This document shows positions 8,173 to 17,927 of a stretch of DNA of 36,858 nucleotides, piece by piece. Where the stretch lies: contig NZ_AUCV01000054.1 of NCBI RefSeq assembly GCF_000429945.1, positions 1-36,858 on the forward strand, given 5' to 3'. The notes under the pieces were generated by a model. It was given only the letters and a program-made list of their open reading frames with translations. It had not been told where the DNA came from and did not search any database. Source of the stretch: Desulfogranum japonicum DSM 18378. GTDB taxonomy: Bacteria > Desulfobacterota > Desulfobulbia > Desulfobulbales > Desulfobulbaceae. Both the position numbers and the translations under genes were made by a program. Position 1 is the first letter of the stretch. Each line of letters starts with the position of its first letter.

Positions 8173-11100
8173 GTTTCTTTTTGATTGCTTTTCAAAGGAA
8201 GTGAAAGTGAAACTCTGCTCCCAGAATAAGGGGCAGTGTCAATGGTGACATCACCACCAAGAGCCTGGATGCGTTCCTGCAAACGTACAAGTCCATAGCC
8301 GCCTCCCGAGCTTTCAGTATCAAGAAAACTGTTAAAGCCTTTTCCCTCGTCTGCAACAGTGAAAACGACCTCTGAAGTATCACATGTCATCCATATTACT
8401 GCCTTCCTGGTGTCAGCATGCTTACAGACATTGATCAGAAGTTCTCTGACGGCACGGTAGAGTGTGATATTCGCATTTTCAGTCAAGTTGTCCAAAGAAG
8501 AGTGCAGGGGCAACTCATTTCGCAGGGTCACGTCCATACTGTGGCTGCTTTTCATATCATCGACCAACCACTCAAGAGCTGGCACTAACCCGAAATCGTA
8601 TAAAATTTTAGGGCTCAGCTGAAAAGTCAAAGAACGGATTTGCTTCACCGCTTCTTCAGTCTGTGCCAGGACCAGATGCAGAGACTGCTGTTTTTGAGAA
8701 GAAAGGGACTGTATATGTTTTTTCAGTTGAATAACACTCAATGCCAGAGTCTGAGTCACACTGTCATGGAGATCATCGGCTATACTCTTCCTCTCCTGTT
8801 CCTCAACCATAGCAAGCTCGGCAGACATATTTTGCAGTAAACGTCTGTGTACATCAATCTGTCGATTGGCAGCAGATGCCAGCCCTTTTTCTTTATGAAG
8901 ACTCGCATACAGCTTTGAATTTTCAATTGAAACAATAGCCTGGCCAAGCAAAATATCAAGAATTTTCAGTTGCCCTTTATGAAAGCCGGTATGGGCAGCA
9001 GTTTTTTCCAGGTAGAGAATGCCTGCACAGGTATTTTTCCTGAAAATCGGCATACAGAGAACGGAAATCCAGGGATTACCCCGTATATAAGGATCAGCTG
9101 CAAATATGGTAGATTGTATGGAATTTTCCAGGATCACTGTTTGACGTGCACGGGTCACAAAATGTATTACTGATGTAGGCAAAGAGAGCTGCAGCTGATC
9201 CAAACTCCTCTGCTGCATTATTTCAACATAGTCATTTTTTGTTTCAGCCAAAGCCTGGAGATACAACTGTTGCTCTTCATATAAAAACAGAAGCGCCCTG
9301 GTTGCTTGTGTTTTTTTCAGCACCAGTTGAATCAATTTTTCCATGATACGCGAAAACCTTGTTTCCCTGGCAATAGCACGTGCAGCCTCCAAAACATCAT
9401 GAAGATCACCACCGGTAACCAAAGCCTCTTCCCTCTCTTTTCCAAAGAAAGCTCTGGGATACACCGAAGCAGTATCAGCAAAAACAAAGGGGGGATACAT
9501 TTGCTCCATGGCTGCAGTCTTGGCAACTGCGCCCCATTGCATATACAGCTCATGGGCCTGTGATATATACCGGCTGGCAGTATGCTCATCATTTCCAGCA
9601 AGATAATATCTGCCCGCCAACTCCAACCCCAGAGCCTGCTCATGGAGATAGTTGTTTTCCCGTGCGTGCTGAATACCTCGGGAAAAATAGTCAGCAGCTT
9701 GTCTGTGCTGCAAATGATGCGCACAAAGTAATCCCTTAACAAGTTCGTATTTATGCACAATATTCTCAGGCACAACAGCCGACCATTTCTTGAGCTTCCT
9801 GAGATTTCGTCGAACCGTATGCAGATATCGGTGTCGTCTTCTCCAAGAGCAACTTGACAGGACGGAAAGACGTGCTATGGAATCATAAAAAAGCAATCCG
9901 TAACTCTCGGGCAGTGCCATGGCCGCGTCACTTCGTCTGCTTGCAGCATCTGCAAAACGAATACTCTCCTGCGATTTATGAAAGAGCACACACAGTAGCA
10001 GAGAAAGGTAGTCCTGGGTAAACAGCCCAAAATAGTTGCCAGCCGCCTCCATGGTATCTGAGCAGGTTTCTCTATCATAGATTGGCCCCCGCAGGGCCCA
10101 GGGTTCGGCATTCCAGGTAGTGAGGTTAAATACCACCTGACGAAACATATTCAGATCATCTACAGGTACAGACTGATTCAAATGTTTCAAATCATCGCGT
10201 AACGTATTCATCTGTCTATATAAAAATTGTAGATCAACACCACCATAAAAGCTGAAAGAGCAATAGGTTGCAGCACAGGTTGCGGCAAACTGGTGATCAC
10301 CTGTTTCGCGGCCAATCCTGTGCCCTTGTAACAGAGAAGGACACGATTCGAGCAAGTGCTGCTGCCAGTGGCTGATAAACCCATGTACGGTTGCAATGGT
10401 TCTGGCTTCTACAGACCTGAAATTGTTCTCTCGCAACAATCGTAACGCAAGTAATCCGAATTGATGCCCAGCCTCAAAACGTTGCATAAGCCCACAGAGG
10501 AGAAACCCATATCCCGCATAAGCAAAGGCTGAGGCATCAGTATTGCCAAACTGCAATGATAAACGGATGCTTGTAAAAATGATGAGAGGGAGCAGGTGAG
10601 GTCTGGCGTAAAACGCTGCCAGGGTTGTACAGGAAAAAACCCGCAAAACCGACACAATCGCCGGGTCGCTCATTCCGGAAAGCTCTGCCAACCCGGCTGT
10701 TTTTCTTTTACGAAGCTGCCACAACGTACACAGGAGGCCGAACAGAATATCACTGGTACGGGGGTGTTTTTTTAAGCGGACTCCAAGCTGGCGTGCAAAA
10801 TCAAGAGCAACGTCTATGGCTTCATCCATTTTCCCACTGGCATAAAGAAAACTGGTCTTGATTTCATATATTTTTGTTTTGCTAAGAGGGTCATCAATCT
10901 GTTCATCAACACACGTGACCAACGCATCCATTTCCTGAGACTTTCCCAAAAGCAACGCGGCCTGGGCTGCACCTTGATACAGCTCCTGCGTAAGCTCTGG
11001 GTATACTGCCCAGGACGATGGTTTACCAGGGATCGTTTGCATCAGAAACTCAACACACTCTATTCCTTTGCTGAAATAGGTAAAAGCTGTAACATAGGCT

Positions 11101-12620
11101 GCCCGCGTGAGCGCCAGTACTCCCCCCTTATGATTGAGCAATACAAGTTTGAAAAGATCCTGCACATGGTGCGCGCCACAGGGCGCTACATTCAACAGAT
11201 TGATCACCTGAAACAGCGCATTGGCAGAATTTTCTTCATCAAGATGTGCTTGCAACACTCTCCCAATCCGCACAGCTTTAGCCTCATACTCCTGTTGTGT
11301 TAAAGTCGTCAGTAGACTATCCTGAATGCAGTCATGGGCAAAAGAGTATGCAACGGCTGCAGCAGTTGTCCTGGCAGGCGCATTGCGATCTTCACGGATT
11401 TCCGTTACGAGCAGCCCGATTTTTTCAGCACTGGACAGTGCATGCTCAATAATGCAAGGCTCCATCTCGCAACAGCAGAGAAGTTGTACAACCTCAAACC
11501 GATAGCCAAGTAACGCTGCTGTAACAAGAATATCAAGATACTGTTTGTCAAGCTCAGCTATGCGAGCGCTGATGAAAAGAGCAGCATTATCGCAAACAGG
11601 TAAACGCCCCAGATCTGCTGCATTCCACTCCCATTGAGCGCTGGTGGAATTGTAAGTCAGCAGACTCTGCTTTTGTACAAACAGAACAAACCCCTCAATT
11701 AATATCGGAATTCCTCCGGTTTTATTGGCAACCACCTTACTCAGCTCATAAACCTTTTCCAGTGGACACTGCAGGAGATAACAAAGCTGTTGCTGTATAT
11801 GCCGCCTCTTCAGTGGTGGTACCGTAAGCTGCTCAACAGGCATGTTCCGTCTTGCCAGTTCTTCCAGCAAAGTAAACCACGGATGTTCAGGAAGCATCTC
11901 CTTCTCTCGAAAAGCCACGACAAACAGAATATGGCTGAGATCATCATCAAGACAGATTAAACGGATCAAATCCATGGATGCATCATCCGCCCATTGCAAA
12001 TCATCAACAAACACCAATAGAGGTTGATCAGGATCTGTGAATGCCCGGATAAAAATCTGAAACAGATACTCAAACCTGTTTTTTTCAGCAATGGGGGATA
12101 AAAATGTCGATGGTTCCTGGGAGGGAATTATGTATTTAAGGTTTGGAACGATTTGAGTGATCAGGGAAGCGTCATTTTTCAGTGCACGGGTAATTTTTGA
12201 TTTCCATGAATCAAATGTCGGTCCATCTTGACTTAAAATCCATTCAACTCCACTGTTCAATGCACTTGAAAGTGCGCTGTACGGTAAAGAATGACAAGTT
12301 TGATCAAATTTTCCACAAATATATCTACACCGCTTACGGCCCAGGTATTTTCCGACACTTTGTACCAGCGCAGACTTGCCTATACCGCTTGGTCCCTGTA
12401 TGTGGATGATTTGTTTTGCCTGCCCGGTTCTTTCCCAGGCACGCAAAATCGTCTGAACCTGCTCAGAGCGACCAAACAATGTTTCTGAGATACCCGTGGT
12501 ACCTGACGAATTATCATCCCAGGATACCTCTGGGGATGCTATGGCCTGTTTTTCCCCACTGTTTTCACATTCAGCATCAGGTGATTCAGGTTTCTGTGTC
12601 ATGTCCGTATCTTTAGTCAT
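8169..12620 (-). CDS. Giant AAA-ATPase/TPR-like/GAF/histidine kinase sensor
   Basis: The start is set at 12620, 24 codons inside the longest frame, because AGGAG lies eight bases before this ATG. The 1483-residue protein has an N-terminal AAA_16-type ATPase (Walker A GPSGIGKS at 76-83; Walker B LLVFVDDLQWAD near 201). A long helical, TPR-like middle region spans about 450-1070. A GAF domain follows (about 1074-1240). The C-terminus is a NarX/DesK-type histidine kinase: His1285 in DDLHDSVTQTL, N-box INVCKHA near 1397, DEGKGFN near 1424 and GGGYGL near 1440. The layout resembles PknK/MalT-style STAND sensors that lack the Ser/Thr kinase domain. No membrane segment is visible, so it should sense a cytoplasmic signal. 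Its stop overlaps the start of the response regulator gene. Confidence 0.9.
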   Translation of the reverse strand: MTKDTDMTQKPESPDAECENSGEKQAIASPEVSWDDNSSGTTGISETLFGRSEQVQTILRAWERTGQAKQIIHIQGPSGIGKSALVQSVGKYLGRKRCRYICGKFDQTCHSLPYSALSSALNSGVEWILSQDGPTFDSWKSKITRALKNDASLITQIVPNLKYIIPSQEPSTFLSPIAEKNRFEYLFQIFIRAFTDPDQPLLVFVDDLQWADDASMDLIRLICLDDDLSHILFVVAFREKEMLPEHPWFTLLEELARRNMPVEQLTVPPLKRRHIQQQLCYLLQCPLEKVYELSKVVANKTGGIPILIEGFVLFVQKQSLLTYNSTSAQWEWNAADLGRLPVCDNAALFISARIAELDKQYLDILVTAALLGYRFEVVQLLCCCEMEPCIIEHALSSAEKIGLLVTEIREDRNAPARTTAAAVAYSFAHDCIQDSLLTTLTQQEYEAKAVRIGRVLQAHLDEENSANALFQVINLLNVAPCGAHHVQDLFKLVLLNHKGGVLALTRAAYVTAFTYFSKGIECVEFLMQTIPGKPSSWAVYPELTQELYQGAAQAALLLGKSQEMDALVTCVDEQIDDPLSKTKIYEIKTSFLYASGKMDEAIDVALDFARQLGVRLKKHPRTSDILFGLLCTLWQLRKRKTAGLAELSGMSDPAIVSVLRVFSCTTLAAFYARPHLLPLIIFTSIRLSLQFGNTDASAFAYAGYGFLLCGLMQRFEAGHQFGLLALRLLRENNFRSVEARTIATVHGFISHWQQHLLESCPSLLQGHRIGRETGDHQFAATCAATYCSFSFYGGVDLQFLYRQMNTLRDDLKHLNQSVPVDDLNMFRQVVFNLTTWNAEPWALRGPIYDRETCSDTMEAAGNYFGLFTQDYLSLLLCVLFHKSQESIRFADAASRRSDAAMALPESYGLLFYDSIARLSVLSSCSWRRRHRYLHTVRRNLRKLKKWSAVVPENIVHKYELVKGLLCAHHLQHRQAADYFSRGIQHARENNYLHEQALGLELAGRYYLAGNDEHTASRYISQAHELYMQWGAVAKTAAMEQMYPPFVFADTASVYPRAFFGKEREEALVTGGDLHDVLEAARAIARETRFSRIMEKLIQLVLKKTQATRALLFLYEEQQLYLQALAETKNDYVEIMQQRSLDQLQLSLPTSVIHFVTRARQTVILENSIQSTIFAADPYIRGNPWISVLCMPIFRKNTCAGILYLEKTAAHTGFHKGQLKILDILLGQAIVSIENSKLYASLHKEKGLASAANRQIDVHRRLLQNMSAELAMVEEQERKSIADDLHDSVTQTLALSVIQLKKHIQSLSSQKQQSLHLVLAQTEEAVKQIRSLTFQLSPKILYDFGLVPALEWLVDDMKSSHSMDVTLRNELPLHSSLDNLTENANITLYRAVRELLINVCKHADTRKAVIWMTCDTSEVVFTVADEGKGFNSFLDTESSGGGYGLVRLQERIQALGGDVTIDTAPYSGSRVSLSLPLKSNQKET

Positions 12621-12800
12621 ACGCCAACTCCTGGAAATCACCCTCATACCTAACACATTTTTCGCAGCCTGGTGGTATTGCTGAATACACATGATTACAA
12701 ATCTTTACGGGAATTACAAATCTTCTTTTTCCCTGAACAATCATGAATCCCGGCAATAAACGGCAAAAGTTTCAAAAAATAATATATTTTTGAGGCATAG

Positions 12801-12816
12801 TGTCAGACAGCTGACA
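12801..12816. promoter_or_regulatory. CooA/CRP-FNR-type operator (TGTCA-N6-TGACA)
   Basis: TGTCA (12801-12805), six bases, then TGACA (12812-12816) fits the CooA recognition pattern TGTCR-N6-YGACA. It lies within a wider 22-bp imperfect palindrome (12800-12821). It sits 133 bases before the start of a CODH-like gene and on the upstream side of the divergent kinase gene. CooA is the CO-sensing CRP-family activator of CO dehydrogenase genes, so site and gene agree. The site is read by eye; another CRP/FNR-family member could use it. Confidence 0.5.
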
Positions 12817-12824
12817 GACACTTA

Positions 12825-12836
12825 CCTCACATGAGG
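12825..12836. promoter_or_regulatory. Small palindrome next to the CooA-like site
   Basis: CCTCA-CA-TGAGG is a perfect 5-bp inverted repeat nine bases downstream of the TGTCA-N6-TGACA site, in the divergent promoter region between the kinase and the CODH-like gene. It could be a half of a composite operator. Function is unknown and chance occurrence is possible. Confidence 0.25.
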
Positions 12837-12948
12837 GTAGGCTGAACCCATCAGTAAGAATCTAGCTACCCAAACACCTTGCCGGGATAGACAAAACCAC
12901 CCGTGGGTTCTCTCCGACAGCAGTATCGGGAAAACCAGGAGAAGAAAA

Positions 12949-13692
12949 ATGGCCGAAAATGTTCAGTGTAAAGACGTGTCCATGTGTGAGCACGCACCAA
13001 CTATGATTGTCGAAACAAAACAGGATGACGGGAATGCGATCGATGACGATATGGCCTATGAGACGACGCATTGTACTTCCTGCGATACAGACGTCCCCTG
13101 CAGCCAAACAGCCTGGGAGACATGTACAGAATCATCCACTCTACTTTTCAGAGCACTTAAAGCTGGAAGAATTCGCGGAATGGTATGTATTATGCGAAGC
13201 AATACCACTACCCCCGAACACGATTCCATGCTTTTCCAACTGGCCAGGGAACTGATTCAGCGCGATATTCTTGTGGCTGTCTCCGGCTGTGTCAGCCCTG
13301 TATTGGCGAAAGCAGAACTGACAGGTGCAGATGCTATCATCTCGGCTAGTTACGGTTTGACTGAACTCTGCAATCACCTGGATATCTCACCTATCCTCTA
13401 CATGGGCAGTTGTACCGAGCATGCCCGCATCATAGATCTCTGCACTGAATTGGCAGATCACGCTGAAACAGACATCAGCAAGCTGCCCATAGTAACCGTT
13501 ACAGCTCAATGGCATTCGCAAGAAACAACCACCACTGAACTGAACCCATCTGACCTGAAAAAGATTTATGGAACCTGTTTCTTACAGGAAAACAATTCCA
13601 TAGAGACAGCAAACAGTATTGACGGGCATATTCACAGCAAACGAATACATCTTGCATGGTGTGATCAACACCATTGCAGCATCCACTCTTGA
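12949..13692 (+). CDS. Stand-alone CO dehydrogenase (CooS)-like mini-protein
   Basis: AGGAG lies seven bases before the ATG. The 247-residue protein has an N-terminal Cys cluster (Cys7, 13, 42, 45, 51, 59) and a central region like the Rossmann-type domain of CooS/hybrid-cluster proteins: LARELIQRDILVAVSGC with Cys114, then LAKAEL, then ISPILYMGSC with Cys155. In full CODH the equivalent cysteines, in 'TGC-x-A' and 'MGSCVDNSR', ligate the Ni-Fe C-cluster. The usual 600-plus residues are cut to 247 and the later C-cluster cysteines are absent, so normal CO oxidation looks unlikely. The C-terminus is His/Cys-rich (CDQHHCSIH). It may be a CO sensor, metal carrier or electron-transfer protein. 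A CooA-type site lies upstream and a hairpin downstream. Confidence 0.68.
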   Translation: MAENVQCKDVSMCEHAPTMIVETKQDDGNAIDDDMAYETTHCTSCDTDVPCSQTAWETCTESSTLLFRALKAGRIRGMVCIMRSNTTTPEHDSMLFQLARELIQRDILVAVSGCVSPVLAKAELTGADAIISASYGLTELCNHLDISPILYMGSCTEHARIIDLCTELADHAETDISKLPIVTVTAQWHSQETTTTELNPSDLKKIYGTCFLQENNSIETANSIDGHIHSKRIHLAWCDQHHCSIHS

Positions 13693-13744
13693 AACCTCAA
13701 GAGCCCTCATATCTGTGAAAAATAAGTAACTTGGGGAATACACA

Positions 13745-13785
13745 CCGTACATCCCGCCCCGGTAAGGAAGGGGTGGGATGTACGG
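13745..13785. terminator. Long hairpin after the CODH-like gene
   Basis: CCGTACATCCCGCCCC (13745-13760) pairs with GGGGTGGGATGTACGG (13770-13785), 16 bp with one G-T pair, around a 9-base loop. It lies between convergent genes. No T-run follows on either strand, so it may be a processing or stability hairpin, or a repeat, instead of a classic terminator. Confidence 0.45.
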
Positions 13786-13931
13786 CATCCTATTCACGAC
13801 AACTGCATGTCCGATGGCTCGAAACACCGCAAATTATACGCGTGAAGAATTCTACATATAAGTAGAAGAGGCATTTAAGGGGCTGAGAAAGCAACATTAC
13901 TTGATCCTGCAGAACTCACACGCTCTGACCA

Positions 13932-16754
13932 TCATTCTGCATCCAGAGCATCACGAACGGATCTTGCCAGTTCAGCATAATCTACAGGTTTCATGAGAAA
14001 AGTCTGTATCCCCATCATTGCAGCTTTTTCCGCGTCCATTTCGGCGCTATAACCAGTACACATAATAATGGGTATATCAGAGCGGATTTCCAATATTTTC
14101 CTGACCAGCTGTTCTCCTGTCATTTTAGGCATGGATTGATCTGTGATAACAAGATCAAATGCATCTGGCTTTGAATAAAACAGGTCAATGGCCTGTTGTG
14201 CCTGGGTGCAGACAGTGACAGTATATCCCAACAGCTCGAGTTTCTTTTGGGTTAAGGCAACTATTTCCCGTTCATCATCCACCACAAGAACACGCTCTTT
14301 GCCCGTCGCTTTTTCCAAATGTTGTACCTTATCTTGAACACCTATCTGGGTGTCGGAATCAAGGTAGGGGAAATAGACATGGAAATGAGAGCCGATGCCC
14401 ACTGTGCTCTCCACTTCGATAACACCGTTAAATGATTTCACAAACCCATGGACCATTGCTAACCCCATACCAGACCCTTTTCCGGCATCTTTCGTGGTAA
14501 AATAGGGATCAAATATCTTATGAATGACGTTACCTTCAATACCAGGGCCATTGTCGCTAACAGTCAACACAACATAGGAACCACCTGGCAACTCCACCCT
14601 TTCGGGAGTTGTTATCAAGATATTTTCAGGTAAATCCAGCCTGCTCAGTTTGACCTGCAGTCTTCCGTTAGGACCGTCAATAGCCTGACAGGCGTTTGTG
14701 CAAAGGTTCAGGACAATTTGATGAACCTGGGTCGGATCAGCTAAAATTTGTCCACAACCAGCATCGATCTCCGTGCAGATTTCGATGCTTGCAGGGATTG
14801 TGGCCCGAAGAAGCTGGATAACCTCTGTTACAATCTGGTCGATTTGCACCGGAATCTGTTTTCCGGGTTCCTTGCGACTGAAGGATAAAATATGCCGGAC
14901 AAGTTCTTTTGCCCTCTTACTTGCCTTTAAGATTTCATCTATACATTCCGTCATCTCGGCAGATTGAGGCGACTCAATCTGGGCAAGTTCTGCATAACCA
15001 ATTATCGCAGTTAAAATATTATTAAAATCATGGGCAATACCTCCAGCCAAGGTCCCAACTGCTTCCATTTTATGAGCTTGGCGGAGTTGCTCTTCAATCT
15101 CTATTCTTTCTGTGATATCTCGATCAATACCGCGGTATCCCCGGAAATCACCATTTCTATCAAAAACAGGAATTCCGCTGGACTCCAGAATTACTTTCCG
15201 ACCATCCTTATGCAGATTTTCGTTCACCAGATTGGCAAAAGGCTCTCGTAACTCCTTATAAAGAATAAACTTTTTAAAGACTTTCTCAGCTTCCTTTGAA
15301 GTCATTGGTTCAAAAGCCGACTGACCTAGAAGTTCTTCCGGCGAATATCCCAACAAATTCTTTACACGAGGACTCACATAGGTAAACCTTTCATTCTCGT
15401 CAAATTCCCAGATCCAATCCGTAGAATTTTCAGCAAGATCTTTAAAACGCTGCTCACTCTTCTGTAACGCTTTCTCTGCCGTATCCCTATCCTCCAGCAT
15501 GATATTGACACTTTCAGCCATACGATCCAACTCCTCGAAATGGACCAGCTCTCGATCTATTTTTTCATGGGAAAAAGAAGCTTTTTGAAAAAATGACACA
15601 AGTACGTCTGTATCGTTTTTAAGATTCTTACTCAAGCGATGGAAGAAAAAAAGAAAGAGAGAAAAGACCCCCATGGAAATCAGCAGGGAAAACAGAATCT
15701 TTCTTGTTATTTCAGTTTTCAAGGCAACCTGCATACCCGCAATATCTTTTTCCACATCATCCAGGTAGAAGCCAGCGCCAATAAGCCATCCCCATTCTGG
15801 AATTCCGAGAATATAAGAAGCTTTAGGAGTCTCTTTTTCAGAGGAAGTAAGCTTGACATGGGAATAATAGATATAATCTCCCCCAGGTTGCATTGCAGCA
15901 TCGTACTCTTTCTGGAAAATATTTTTCATTTTTTCCGGATTGGCAGCAAATACCTCCCACAGTTTTTCCGTACCTGAAAATACTTTTCCATTGGATACAA
16001 GGGCATCACCATTAAGTTTATTGACGAATATATAGCCCTCTTTTCCAAATCGAATTCTGCTGATGGTTGAGAGCAAATCCGCCTGTATCTGCTCTTCAAT
16101 GTCATTGACATACAACCCTGTACCAATTACCCATTGATATGGCTTAAAAAGCTTAACAAAAGATATCTTTTTGAAATTACCTCCCTGGGATTTTGGCTTG
16201 GTCCAGTAATATTCACAGAAGCCCTCCCCATAAGTCTTTGCAATTTGTATTATATCTTTAACAACATACTTCCCTTTGACATCCCGTACCCCTAGAAGAT
16301 TTCTCCCCTCTATCTCGGGTTTGTCAGCAAAGAGGATCTCCACCCCATCCAGGCCTGTGACAAAATAATACCCGCTGTCATCTGCATAGCGGACAGGCCG
16401 GAGGGCATCTACAATCATTCCATGAATCTCATCTTTACGATACGACAGTTTATTCTGCTCAAAAATATGTTGTGCAATTGAGAAAGCCTCGTAGGTTCTC
16501 AACCTGATCATTTGCCTGGTTACCAACTCAGTTTGTGATTTTTGATACGAAATCAATTGAGCAACCCGCTCAACCTCTTGCTTGATATTTGCTTTCTGGT
16601 TGGTAATGTAATCGTCTCGTAACTGAGCAGAACGCCCATAAAAATCTTTGTAGGAACGCGCAACATCGACTGCAGTAATGCATACAGCAACCCCTACAAT
16701 AAAAACCGTACCCCAAATCTGAATATACCGACTTAGCTGAGTTTTTTGTTTCAT
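13932..16754 (-). CDS. Double-Cache hybrid sensor histidine kinase
   Basis: A 940-residue membrane sensor. An N-terminal transmembrane helix (about 9-31) and a second (about 356-380) bracket a periplasmic region with two Cache-type repeats, marked by DDSGYYFVTGLDG with W-x-IGTGLYVNDIE and by EGYIFVNKLNGD with WGWLIGAGFYLDDVE. Inside follow a PAS domain (about 440-555, with YVSPRVKNLLGYSPEELLG), a HisKA domain with His575 in GGIAHDFNN, an ATPase domain (N-box near 684, DNGPGIEG near 734, GKGSGMGL) and a C-terminal receiver (821-940; Asp872 in VITDQSMP). Two-Cache sensors bind small ligands such as organic acids or amino acids. No response regulator gene is adjacent, so the output partner is elsewhere. 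Confidence 0.92.
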   Translation of the reverse strand: MKQKTQLSRYIQIWGTVFIVGVAVCITAVDVARSYKDFYGRSAQLRDDYITNQKANIKQEVERVAQLISYQKSQTELVTRQMIRLRTYEAFSIAQHIFEQNKLSYRKDEIHGMIVDALRPVRYADDSGYYFVTGLDGVEILFADKPEIEGRNLLGVRDVKGKYVVKDIIQIAKTYGEGFCEYYWTKPKSQGGNFKKISFVKLFKPYQWVIGTGLYVNDIEEQIQADLLSTISRIRFGKEGYIFVNKLNGDALVSNGKVFSGTEKLWEVFAANPEKMKNIFQKEYDAAMQPGGDYIYYSHVKLTSSEKETPKASYILGIPEWGWLIGAGFYLDDVEKDIAGMQVALKTEITRKILFSLLISMGVFSLFLFFFHRLSKNLKNDTDVLVSFFQKASFSHEKIDRELVHFEELDRMAESVNIMLEDRDTAEKALQKSEQRFKDLAENSTDWIWEFDENERFTYVSPRVKNLLGYSPEELLGQSAFEPMTSKEAEKVFKKFILYKELREPFANLVNENLHKDGRKVILESSGIPVFDRNGDFRGYRGIDRDITERIEIEEQLRQAHKMEAVGTLAGGIAHDFNNILTAIIGYAELAQIESPQSAEMTECIDEILKASKRAKELVRHILSFSRKEPGKQIPVQIDQIVTEVIQLLRATIPASIEICTEIDAGCGQILADPTQVHQIVLNLCTNACQAIDGPNGRLQVKLSRLDLPENILITTPERVELPGGSYVVLTVSDNGPGIEGNVIHKIFDPYFTTKDAGKGSGMGLAMVHGFVKSFNGVIEVESTVGIGSHFHVYFPYLDSDTQIGVQDKVQHLEKATGKERVLVVDDEREIVALTQKKLELLGYTVTVCTQAQQAIDLFYSKPDAFDLVITDQSMPKMTGEQLVRKILEIRSDIPIIMCTGYSAEMDAEKAAMMGIQTFLMKPVDYAELARSVRDALDAE

Positions 16755-17088
16755 GCTTGTATGCTGATGTGACGAGAAAAAATGATTTTCTGGAAAATAG
16801 CATAACTACCAAAACAAAGACAAAACTGACGTATAGACCCATCTTCCCTATAAACTGCTTTATAGTAGCTTATCACAAAAAATGGAGTTATGAATAAATA
16901 CAATGTTCCTGGCAGTGAAAAGATTTGAGCTCTGAACATTTTAAGAAAATAATCATTACCAAATGTGTGAACACCTGGTAAATCAAGAAGCAGATAGCAC
17001 TATCAAAATAGTGTTAAACACAACAGGTTACACAAAAGATAAGGTAACTACTCACAGGGGGAAAGGGTAAGCTTGAGATTCTCTTTTA
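16755..17088. other. Intergenic region upstream of the hybrid kinase, with an operator-like palindrome
   Basis: No gene is seen in the 489 bases between the kinase start and the UPF0173 stop. It contains a nested palindrome: TTACCA (16956-16961) with TGGTAA (16976-16981), and inside it GTGT-GA-ACAC (16965-16974). This could be an operator for the minus-strand kinase or a weak terminator. The rest holds short repeat copy 2 (17044-17056) and MITE copy B. Confidence 0.35.
17044..17056 (+). repeat. Short dispersed repeat GTAACTACTCA, copy 2
   Basis: An identical 13-mer to that at 4448-4460. It lies 33 bases before MITE copy B. Copy 1 also precedes a MITE (copy A), though at a greater distance. 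Confidence 0.4.
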
Positions 17089-17220
17089 GGATCGCGGGAA
17101 ATAATAAATATCCAAAAATTGCGTAGGATATCAGTTTGATAACGTCGTCGCGTCAATGGTTCCATACTGGCCGTATTGAGCCATTGACACGACGACGTTA
17201 CCGAGTTGAAAGACAAGCAA
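17089..17220 (-). mobile_element. MITE-like element, copy B (truncated)
   Basis: In opposite orientation to copies A and D, it begins with GGATCGCGGG after TTA (17086-17088). It runs through AATATCCAAAAATTGCGTAG and the inverted pair around ATACTGGCCGTAT to GACAAGCAA, where similarity stops. The outer roughly 30 bp and the second terminal repeat are missing, so this copy is about 132 bp and probably immobile. The 3' end of the UPF0173 gene begins 24 bases later. Confidence 0.78.
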
Positions 17221-17243
17221 CTCATTCACAGGAAATCAAAGAT

Positions 17244-17927
17244 TTACAGGGCAATTGACTCATTGGGCTGTAAAACGTGCACGGTAGTTCCTGTTTCCTG
17301 CTTAACCGTTCCTGCCCATTGCTCAGCATCCTGATGAATAACATCAAAGGTGTTGTAGTGAATGGGAATAACCTGTTTGGGTTCAATCAGCTTCACGGCT
17401 CGCAGTGCGTCTTCAGGCCCCATGGTGAAATTATCGCCTATAGGTAAAATGGCCAGGTCAATGCCTTCCTCCCCGATGAGTTTCATGTCGTAGAACAATC
17501 CGGTATCACAGGCATGATAGATTTTTTTATCTTCAATATAGAATAAAAAACCGCAGGGGTTCCCGCCATAAGAGCCATCAGGCAACTGCGAGCCATGATG
17601 AGCAATGGTCAACTTTACCCGTCCCCAGGGATAATCAAAGCCACCACCTATATGCTGGGGATGCACTTTTTCCACTCCTTGAGCACCCAGCCAGTTGCTG
17701 ATTTCAAAGTTGGCTATGACCGTTGCGCCTGTTCGTTTAGCTATTTCTATAGTGTCTCCTATATGATCACCATGCCCGTGAGAGACAAGAATATAATCTG
17801 CCTCGATCTCTTCTGGCTTTACCGGGCTTAGTGGATTTCCCGAAAGAAATGGATCTATAAGAATTCTGCTTCCTGCCGCTTCAATGAGAAAGGCACTATG
17901 ACTCAACCACGTTACTTGAATACTCAT
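17244..17927 (-). CDS. UPF0173 metal-dependent hydrolase (metallo-beta-lactamase fold)
   Basis: The start is placed at 17927, twelve codons inside the longest frame, since AGGAGG lies five bases before it and MSIQVTWLSHSAF is the usual family start. The 227-residue length is typical. The metal-binding motif HGHGDH is at 50-55, and further ligands are likely at His and Asp in IAHHGSQLPDGS, HACDTGLF and IPIHYNTF. The fold hydrolyses phosphoester or ester bonds with two metal ions; the substrate of UPF0173 proteins is not established. It is a soluble cytoplasmic protein. It is the downstream neighbour of the SIMPL gene on the same strand, with a 262-base gap holding a hairpin, so the two are probably separate units. 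Confidence 0.9.
   Translation of the reverse strand: MSIQVTWLSHSAFLIEAAGSRILIDPFLSGNPLSPVKPEEIEADYILVSHGHGDHIGDTIEIAKRTGATVIANFEISNWLGAQGVEKVHPQHIGGGFDYPWGRVKLTIAHHGSQLPDGSYGGNPCGFLFYIEDKKIYHACDTGLFYDMKLIGEEGIDLAILPIGDNFTMGPEDALRAVKLIEPKQVIPIHYNTFDVIHQDAEQWAGTVKQETGTTVHVLQPNESIAL

Noticed and set aside
13878-13928. TPP-riboswitch-like sequence (GGGGCTGAGA followed by CTTGATC)
   Set aside because: The second conserved block (CCTGAT...GCGTAGGGA) is not matched and no plus-strand gene follows; the reverse gene ends here.
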